Shown here one piece after another: positions 59,801 to 64,000 of a DNA stretch of 64,000 bases (positions are counted from its first letter, which is position 1; the number at the start of each line of letters is the position of its first letter). A model generated the notes under the pieces. The model saw only the letters and a program-made list of their open reading frames with translations. It was not told the DNA's origin and did not search any database. This DNA comes from Cladorhizidae sp. MBARI D1340-BT2. Its lineage: Eukaryota > Porifera > Demospongiae > Poecilosclerida > Cladorhizidae. Made by a program: the position numbers and the translations under genes. Location: contig JAQNBH010000015.1 in assembly GCA_028752905.1 (NCBI GenBank), forward strand, positions 10,363,622-10,427,621. The letters run 5' to 3'.

Positions 59801-62722
59801 CTAACTTCACCTGGAACCTCTGGCACCATGCACACAGACACCACCAGTTCTAAGGCTAACTTTACCTGGAACCTCTGGCACCATGCACGCAGACACCACC
59901 AGTTCTAGCAAGGCTAACTTTACCTGGCACCATGCACACAGACATAGGCTGTAGTGAATGTAAAAGTGTTGAATGGAGCAGCCCGTATTCACACTATGGA
60001 TCAGGGATTGTCCATGGATGTCTAAAAGCTCAAAGTTGTTGCTCGCCTAATACAAACCCTGCTTCACTGATGATGCTGGTCCCGGGGTCATCCATCACCC
60101 TGAGCTGGTCCTGGGTTCATCCAATGATGTCTGACCCTGAGCTGGTCCTGGGCTCATCCAATGATGCCCTCACCCTGAGCTGGTCCTGGGCTCATCCAAT
60201 GATGCCCTCACCCTGAGCTGGTCTTGGGGTCATCCAATGATGTCCTCTGGTCCTGGGCTCATCCAATGATGCCCTCACCCTGAGCTGGTCTTGGGGTCAT
60301 CCAATGATGCCCTCACCCTGAGCTGGTCTTGGGGTCATCCAATGATGCCCTCACCCTGAGCTGGTCTTGGGGTCATCCAATGATGCCCTCACCCTGAGCT
60401 GGTCTTGGGGTCATCCAATGATGTCCTCACCCTGAGCTGGTCCTGGGCTCATCCAATGATGCCCTCACCCTGAGCTGGTCTTGGGGTCATCCAATGATGC
60501 CCTCACCCTGGGCTCATCTAATTATGTCCTTGCCCTGAGCTGGTCTTAGTGCAGGTCACTGACACCAAAGGGTTAATGTTCTCCATTTCCACTTCCAGAG
60601 CACTAGAGGGATGCGATTTCTAGTTAGCTCTCGGTCAATTCTGGCAAACTGTTACATTAGTAACTGTGTAACATGTAGGGAAGCTCTCGAAGCTGAGAAT
60701 CCTCTACTGTGGTAGTAACTCACCCTCGGACAATTCACCAGCTCTCACTATGTTTAAATCCACTACAAACTAGGGAAACAGGCCATGCTGCTGGAGAGGA
60801 ATTCACAGTAGTTATATAATTTAATGCTACATATTATATTGCCACATATTATATTGTATATTACATGCTGTATATATATTATATTGTTGTATATTATATG
60901 GCTGCATATTATTTTGCTGCATACAATGCTCCTCAGTTGACATAACATTAAATAACCCTCTCAATAATCAAGATTGTACTATATTCTTGCATATTATATT
61001 GCTGCATTATTATAATGCTGCACATAATATTGCTGCATATTATATTGCTGCATATTATATTACATATTATATTGCTGCATATTATATTACATATTATATT
61101 GTTGTTTAGTGACAATGGTAAAATGTTAGATTTCTGCTGCACACAAGTTGTATATGCTAGAGACCATTTCTTCTGTGCATGCCCATTTAAAAAGAAGGTA
61201 AAGGGTCAGCAAGATATCAGACAAGGTGGGGATTTCCTCACCAATGCCACCATTTTTCCACCCTGGCCTACTTGTCTTGCACGTGGTAATATTCTGCACA
61301 CTGAAATGCCTCACCACTGGGGCTAGCAGTTGTCCAACCAGTACCCATCCCCAAGGTCTCGCTCGCTAGCTGGCACATGCCTAACTAGCAATGTTCAAAC
61401 ATAGGGTGTCGGAAGAGTGGTAATGTATGGGGTGGAAATGACAATACTTAAGTTCGTTAATAAACAGAGACCATTTATTGCTCCATGTAATGAACATACT
61501 TACGCACGCGTGCTTAAGACAAAAAGGTTTTTCATAGCCTAGCTCTCCTCAGTCCCTCTTTCTCAGCAAGCTTTCTCTCTCACTCACTTCTTGCTCCCCA
61601 TTTTCATCTTCTTTGTTTTACCTGGCTCCATTGTTACACTGAGCCGTCTCTTAGCAGTACGATTAAGCATATGTGCAGAATTAGAATGTTGCAGATGATG
61701 TCATGCATACAGAGGCTGTTTATTGCTCCGTGTGATGAACATACATACGTGTGCATGCCCGAGGCAAAAAGGGTTTCCATGAACATTTGTCACTTGACGA
61801 TCAAAAAGAGTCTGGCACTCTTTTGTCGAGCAGTTTGTTCTGGCAGCCTAAGGGCTTTGTGACTTATTGCTTGTGTAAGTCACTGGATGTCATTATCTGA
61901 GGGACTCGAATCTGTGTCAGTTTCTAGAAGCAAGCCTATACTACAGTTTTTGTCAAGTAACAATTTGGGGCTACCTTCCAACCAGTGAAGCCAGGGCAAA
62001 CTGCACATTAGAGTACCAGACCAGAACCTTTGCCAGATTGATCCTTTACCAAATCCTATCTAGAAAAGTGTCTGGCAATCGATATCCCTTACCTAGAAAG
62101 GGTCTGGCAACCGACTAGTACCATACAGAAATATTTCTATACCAAATTCATACAGTGAAGTGTGCAGAATCTATGGAGCTCCAAAGTCGTACTACAAGTT
62201 CATGCAAGTTGTCGTCCCCATAAGGATTTCTCTACTGTACTCTCAAAACAGGGTGCATTTCAAGTGTATGACACTGTTGGTATATTTCGGCACTCGCCTT
62301 GGGTGGTGTTCAGTTAGTCCAGGGAAACAAAGCCAGCAATTTTGCTGCTCGTTGAGTCATACAGCATTTGAAATGCACAGCGTTTTGTGATGCAGTGGAG
62401 AATGAATGTTGGGCTAGTGAGGCTACTCTAATGGCTGCATGAAGGGTTAGGCTAAGCGAGATTAATGTAATGGGTTCAAGTTCCAGTACATGGATGTGCT
62501 TTTACATACCTGGACACAACTGTCTGAAAGATGGAGGGCTACAGAATCTGTTTTTTCATCTTTCTTGACTTCTGCTCCAGATGTGTTCATGCGGTACTGC
62601 TGGCATCTTATAGCTCTATACCTGCTCCAAGTCGTTTTTGTCAGGCCCTGTCCTACCCGCTCACCACACGCACGAAATACACTCGCGGTTAGCGACAAAC
62701 ATCTCGTTCTCAAGAACGCCAT
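35717..62722 (-). CDS. ISCA2: Mitochondrial iron-sulfur cluster assembly 2 (ISCA2), complete
   Basis: Three exons on the minus strand, 62722-62510, 53145-53021 and 35888-35717, join in phase to 169 aa. ISCA2 is an A-type Fe-S protein that works with ISCA1 and IBA57 to build [4Fe-4S] clusters in mitochondria. Residues 1-45 are Arg/Ser/Thr-rich without acids near the start ([20 protein letters not shown]), as expected for a mitochondrial targeting peptide. The fold starts at LSDSCVQ. All three cluster-binding cysteines are present: one in [14 protein letters not shown] and two in the C-terminal GCSCG motif. ELIRSSF, typical of ISCA2 rather than ISCA1, is also present. The introns are 9.4 and 17.1 kb and mostly minisatellites, with a Tigger relic in the second. 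Length and motif order leave little doubt. Confidence 0.94.
35889..36915. other. ISCA2 intron 2, unique part
   Basis: AT-rich non-repetitive intron with short CA-rich runs (36,350-36,390). No exon or RNA gene recognised. Confidence 0.5.
36916..37268. repeat. Imperfect tandem duplication (~150-170 bp)
   Basis: 36,916-37,053 and 37,099-37,267 share long blocks: tgagctgtaactaa, caactccattcaaacttcaa, gacatttgtttaaacctaca and the following agcactgacaagtcactggc. The second copy carries small insertions. Confidence 0.88.
37426..38757. repeat. 30-bp tandem array with many length variants
   Basis: About 45 copies built on atgccaagcctttaattgat plus aaagtgtacc. Units lacking aaag (26 bp) or having caccaagcc alternate. 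A plus frame at 37,824-38,063 reads as decapeptides ([10 protein letters not shown]) but is a by-product of the 30-bp period. Confidence 0.96.
38758..39681. other. ISCA2 intron 2, unique part with small repeat
   Basis: 39,255-39,390 holds three or four copies of a 42-54-bp unit (ttacgccaaacatccagtca). The phrase gaagggaagaccatcca at about 38,997 recurs at 40,816. No gene recognised. Confidence 0.5.
39682..40415. repeat. 31/27-bp tandem array
   Basis: About 25 copies of ggagtgagtgatggttaatg plus acagggctgat. Short units lack gatg; ggttaa/ggctaa variants are interspersed. Confidence 0.96.
40532..40711. repeat. 90-bp direct duplication
   Basis: Two adjacent copies, 40,532-40,621 and 40,622-40,711, differing at only a few positions (gccatgg/gctatgg; length of the A run). 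Each starts gttataacttggcactattg. Confidence 0.95.
40712..41360. other. ISCA2 intron 2, unassigned
   Basis: Overlapping frames of about 125-137 codons occur on both strands (40,607-41,088). Neither shows a known domain. A ~50-bp sequence starting ctttcctgacagccatttaa occurs twice (41,115 and 41,169). Confidence 0.4.
41361..41737. repeat. 28-bp hairpin-forming array
   Basis: About 13 copies of cttccctcactccccagtga plus ggggctct. Each unit can fold on itself (CCTCACT, loop CCCC, AGTGAGG). Confidence 0.95.
41738..42284. other. ISCA2 intron 2, unassigned
   Basis: Non-repetitive. Short frames (71-79 codons) on both strands without domains. Confidence 0.45.
42285..43205. repeat. Compound array with a 177-bp higher-order unit
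   Basis: The basic motif is tagcttagacacccacactc, then tgctgtgggagtga and a (ta)n run. Between 42,285 and about 42,830 four or five subunits are organised into a 177-bp unit repeated three times (junctions at 42,451, 42,628 and 42,805). Further right the order is looser. Since 177 is a multiple of three, a 166-codon minus frame stays open. Confidence 0.93.
43206..43750. other. ISCA2 intron 2, unassigned
   Basis: Contains a poly-T run (43,404-43,421) and a small repeat of cacatgcagacagacat (43,503-43,562). Confidence 0.5.
43751..44457. repeat. 30-bp tandem array
   Basis: About 24 copies of agttctctctcctctactga plus gtatgcagcc. Variants with cgag, cagatt and tgattatatttgcacct form blocks that repeat as a higher-order pattern. 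Confidence 0.96.
44844..45365. repeat. 88-95-bp tandem array
   Basis: Six copies starting tgtactgagtacacaactct, at 44,847, 44,935, 45,024, 45,119, 45,209 and 45,297. A 6-bp catata insertion explains the length difference. GTGTACTGTACTGAGTACAC-like inner palindromes occur. Confidence 0.95.
45723..46452. mobile_element. Foldback element with ~165-bp inverted arms
   Basis: The left arm (45,723-45,879) and the reverse complement of the right arm (46,279-46,452) agree closely over about 160 positions, from tatatgttccatccaat to the distinctive cttcaaaacatggtagcata and attaacacc. The loop is about 400 bp. Each arm also holds smaller palindromes (attgtgcagcacaat, aatctatagatt). No coding capacity recognised. 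It looks like a foldback-type or long-TIR non-autonomous DNA transposon. Confidence 0.85.
46455..47290. repeat. Dispersed repeat family, copy 2
   Basis: Colinear with 26,520-27,440: attggtttgacc, aaaatggc, gctgtttggttt, ctcgggaaact, tccttgaaggaga, agcaacaagacatgg, tgtccaacaacaataa. It differs by an (aac)n run at 46,506-46,531, a C-rich tract at 46,744-46,760 and an end that reads gtcgaaacgtcgagag. Confidence 0.72.
47405..47502. ncRNA. Perfect 38-bp-arm hairpin
   Basis: 47,405-47,442 and 47,465-47,502 are exact reverse complements over 38 bp (arm starts atagaaaagtattgggatgg), with a 22-nt loop. If transcribed, it would form a long, fully paired stem of small-RNA-precursor size. A tiny inverted-repeat transposon is the main alternative. 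The type label is tentative. Confidence 0.45.
47503..48199. other. ISCA2 intron 2, unassigned
   Basis: AT-rich; poly-A/T at 47,770-47,820. The phrase tctcaaaagatag near 47,890 recurs near 51,118, suggesting another dispersed repeat. No gene. Confidence 0.45.
48200..50148 (+). pseudogene. Tigger/pogo-type transposase relic
   Basis: Pieces in several frames line up, in order, with a Tigger-family transposase. The order is: an N-terminal HTH ([20 protein letters not shown], 48,300-48,370); a CENP-B-type HTH ([19 protein letters not shown], about 48,465-48,520, after a frameshift); [40 protein letters not shown] (48,761 on); a gap; [15 protein letters not shown] (49,135 on); [20 protein letters not shown] (to 49,270); and SWRKILP. 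The three catalytic aspartate codons survive (48,767, 49,146, 49,251), but frameshifts, stops and a 55-60-bp internal duplication at 48,920-49,020 rule out activity. The last frame runs on into the 36-bp array and ends TERQ-stop at about 50,148. It lies antisense in ISCA2 intron 2. Terminal inverted repeats were not found. Confidence 0.88.
49559..50058. repeat. 36-bp array derived from transposase tail
   Basis: About 14 copies of gaatggctgcaggaagacac plus cagtgacaatggtggg. In the transposase frame each unit reads [12 protein letters not shown]. The first, slightly different unit ([13 protein letters not shown]) lies exactly where Tigger proteins have an acidic EIRDWL-type tail. Indels in some units break the frame. 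Confidence 0.92.
50149..53020. other. ISCA2 intron 2, unique and dispersed-repeat fragments
   Basis: Fragments of one repeat family (ataaccttctcaataa, tcaacttgaaattgtac, gtcaactgagag) occur at about 50,826-50,935 and 51,765-51,850, and related ones at 30,660-30,780 and 60,935-60,985. A run of 25 C lies at 52,402-52,426. No exon recognised. Confidence 0.5.
53021..53145 (-). CDS. ISCA2: ISCA2 exon 2
   Basis: The acceptor is a TAGCAG tandem. Using TAG gives [10 protein letters not shown], the length expected for the family; using CAG would remove one Gln. Codes the first conserved cysteine in [11 protein letters not shown] and ends GAC AA|GTCAGT, phase 2. Another GT (GTAAGC) four bases on would break the frame. 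Confidence 0.94.
53146..53774. other. ISCA2 intron 1, unassigned
   Basis: Non-repetitive. A 76-codon minus frame at 53,439-53,669 ([20 protein letters not shown] inside) has no recognised domain or splice partner. Confidence 0.4.
53775..53995. mobile_element. piggyBac-type MITE
   Basis: TTAA at 53,775-53,778 and at 53,992-53,995 flank 213 bp. The ends are 14-bp inverted repeats: left CTCTTAGAACCCTA, right (reversed) CCCTTAGAACCCTA. A TTAA target duplication with CCYTT-type ends is the piggyBac hallmark. The inside has two further palindromes (gcggccggtttttcggccg and gcggccgattttccggccg, 53,793-53,853), a C-tract and a T-tract. No transposase. Confidence 0.88.
53996..54503. other. ISCA2 intron 1, unassigned
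   Basis: Non-repetitive apart from small duplications (agactcgtgg; aatcctagctctagccc). A 65-codon minus frame at 54,112-54,309 is not recognised. Confidence 0.4.
54504..57841. repeat. 3.3-kb 41-bp tandem array
   Basis: About 81 copies of cactggcctaggagcacttg plus ggttctaagtaagctcaatgt. Variants: ctagaagc, tgacac/tggcac/tgtcac, cacctggg and cacttagg. Between about 56,300 and 57,660 a fixed order of variants (cttagg, then cacctggg some 82 bp later, then tgacac) recurs several times, so there is higher-order structure. Confidence 0.98.
57842..58227. other. ISCA2 intron 1, unique spacer
   Basis: Non-repetitive spacer between two arrays; nothing recognised. Confidence 0.5.
58228..59944. repeat. 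58-bp tandem array
   Basis: About 30 copies of a 58-bp unit built on ggctaacttcacctggaacc, tctggcaccatgcacacaga and caccaccagttctagcaa. Variants: tttacctgg, cacgcagac, cagcag. Two shortened units near the right end. Confidence 0.98.
60076..60549. repeat. 38-bp tandem array
   Basis: About 12 copies of gagctggtcttggggtcatc plus caatgatgccctcaccct, with cctgggctc variants. Period not a multiple of three. Confidence 0.96.
60550..62509. other. ISCA2 intron 1, AT-rich and duplicated stretches
   Basis: 60,830-61,105 is AT-rich with a loose repeat of ttgctgcatattatat. Blocks 61,456-61,541 and 61,706-61,785 are diverged copies (gtttattgctcc, tgatgaacatac, caaaaagg). No exon recognised; short frames have no domain. 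Confidence 0.5.
62510..62722 (-). CDS. ISCA2: ISCA2 exon 1
   Basis: 71 codons from ATG 62720-62722 to Gln-71, donor CAG|GTATGT, phase 0. Codes the presumed targeting peptide and the start of the conserved domain ([11 protein letters not shown]). Confidence 0.92.
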
Positions 62723-62918
62723 TCCCTCTCTCGTCTAGCGTAGCCGACCCTTTCCTTCTTTTTACCTTCCCCTCGCGCAGCATTCAACTAAAATCAACTT
62801 GTACATCCAAAAAAATATTCCTTGTGTGATGGCAAATACACAATACAAAATTTAGATCACCGCCTATTGCAATCAGAGGAGAAAATAAGGTCATTAGAGA
62901 TGAAGGGAATGAGAGAGA
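62723..62918. promoter_or_regulatory. Short intergenic region upstream of ISCA2
   Basis: 196 bp between the stop of the upstream minus-strand gene and the ISCA2 start codon. It must hold the ISCA2 promoter unless the two genes share a transcript. Pyrimidine-rich on plus (62,740-62,780), with a cgcg element at 62,774-62,777. No TATA box recognised. Confidence 0.4.
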
Positions 62919-63028
62919 TCAGCTGAGAGTTAGACTAAAGTCTTCTGCCATATTCACCCCTGGTTTTCTGATGGTCAAAAGTTTTGTCTTCGCATCATGT
63001 ATGCACATCAGCAAACTGTCTGTCCCAC
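62919..63028 (-). CDS. Terminal exon of an unidentified gene
   Basis: On the minus strand an acceptor with a (GT)n and TTCTCAG tract is followed by 36 codons and TGA at 62,919-62,921. The peptide is GTDSLLMCIHDAKTKLLTIR, then KPGVNMAEDFSLTLS. The composition is protein-like and the acceptor is good, but I do not recognise the family. Upstream exons would lie right of 63,028, possibly outside the window. Confidence 0.5.
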
Positions 63029-63919
63029 CTGAGAACACACACACACATATGATCGGTACATATAGAGCATGAGTTGACATGAGCACAGAACTATACCACT
63101 GAAGTGAGGTGTTGTTAATACTTATTTGCATGGTTTGCATGGCAACCCCTCAGTATCCCTCACCCCAACATTGCCTACTCAGTGGCTAATTATGATAATA
63201 TTCTGACTGTGTGCAAACTAAACGTTCTGTACAGCAACATGAGCTACGTAGTCCTGTTAAGAATAAAACTAATTTACACACACACACACACATATATATT
63301 AATAGGGACAAATATTATGCTTTTAAATACACACCTTCATGTAGAGGAAGGAATATGGGGACAACACAGGAATGCACGATAAGATGCTTAGCAATTCAGC
63401 AGATATTCAGGCAATGCACACACCCCATGATTAATATTCACCCACAACTATGCAATCTGGCATAATCATTGCACACCCAACATTGTACACCTTCATTCAC
63501 TAATTGCCCCTGCAAAGACACATAGCTCCAACCATTGCTGACAAATAACAGCATGGTGATTATCTAACTAGCCAAGGTTGTCCGATGCAGCCTTCCAACA
63601 GGATGGGTTTGGAAGAGTGTTACTGCTGCAAGGACTGAGGCCTTGCACTGGTCAGTTCAGCCATTGCAGGAGCTACTCACTGTTAAAAGAGAGAAGAGAC
63701 GATCAGTTTGTCTGCCTGGCTGAAGGGGAGGTCAAAGGAGTTATCACACAGAGGAAGTGATGTAATGCGAGTCACAGAGAGTAATGAATATGATCCACAA
63801 AACTCTAGCCCCAACTAGTATATATATGCAAAAGGTATTTAGCTTGCCTACGGCTTCTGAGCCGGGCCACCACGGAGCATGCTGGTGAGAGTGGAGTGCA
63901 CCTTTATGCTGGTGCAGAG
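63029..63919. other. Unassigned sequence near right edge
   Basis: Contains a (CA)n/(TA)n run at 63,276-63,300. No firm exon. A 60-codon plus frame at 63,578-63,760 is unrecognised. Confidence 0.4.
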
Positions 63920-64000
63920 ATGGAGGATTATGGTGATAAGCAGCAGCTGCAAGAAGCCAATTTTAATGCAAGTCCGAGGATCGGGCAGAGCCAAACAGCA
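63920..64000 (+). CDS. Possible first coding exon, cut by right edge
   Basis: ATG at 63,920 in good context (gcagagATGG) opens a frame to the window end: MEDYGDKQQLQEANFNASPR, then IGQSQTA. The same frame is open upstream to about 63,830, so the true start could be earlier or the segment could be an internal exon after the ttag at about 63,841. Family not recognised. Confidence 0.35.
   Translation, partial: MEDYGDKQQLQEANFNASPRIGQSQTA

Noticed and set aside
62465..62485. tRNA B-box-like motif (gggttcaagttcc)
   Set aside because: No matching A box or cloverleaf at the right distance; lies just inside ISCA2 intron 1.

Overview
The window is animal nuclear DNA. It has spliced genes with GT-AG introns, a sphingolipid desaturase, a mitochondrial iron-sulfur assembly factor, a WD40 gene of F-box/WD type, a Tigger/pogo transposase relic, a piggyBac-type MITE, and no bacterial gene layout. 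Which animal cannot be read from the sequence. An invertebrate fits best (possibly a sponge or another early-branching marine lineage), but that is inference.

Three genes can be reconstructed exon by exon with matching reading-frame phases. (1) On the minus strand from 33,943 leftwards is a WD40 gene with a repeated W/Q/L-rich helical N-terminus and an F-box-like segment, resembling FBXW10/CDRT1. Eleven exons (33,943 to 20,760) are secure and a twelfth, terminal exon at 18,467-18,645 is a candidate. (2) On the plus strand at 34,201-35,505 is a complete two-exon sphingolipid delta-4 desaturase (DEGS1 type, 357 aa), divergent from gene 1 across a 257-bp putative two-way promoter. (3) On the minus strand from 62,722 to 35,717 is ISCA2, the mitochondrial A-type Fe-S assembly protein: only 169 aa in three exons, but spread over 27 kb. 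It converges tail-to-tail on the desaturase gene. A terminal exon of an unidentified minus-strand gene ends 197 bp upstream of the ISCA2 start, and a possible first coding exon of a plus-strand gene touches the right edge.

About half of the window is tandem repeat. The left end holds a 40-bp satellite (1-717) and a 16.4-kb array of a 31/35-bp unit (1,568-17,945) with an internal 5.2-kb-spaced duplication. The introns of the WD40 gene hold arrays with periods of 28, 20, 48, 23, 41 and 21 bp. The two ISCA2 introns (17.1 and 9.4 kb) hold arrays with periods of 30, 31/27, 28, 177, 30, ~89, 36, 41, 58 and 38 bp. The 36-bp array appears to have grown out of the C-terminal tail of the Tigger transposase relic.

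Other structure includes a long foldback element, a perfect 38-bp-arm hairpin, two paired dispersed repeat families, two related MITEs with TTTCATTTA ends, and several poly-C tracts of 17-25 nt. No CRISPR array, operon or prokaryotic system is present, and no tRNA or rRNA gene was recognised.
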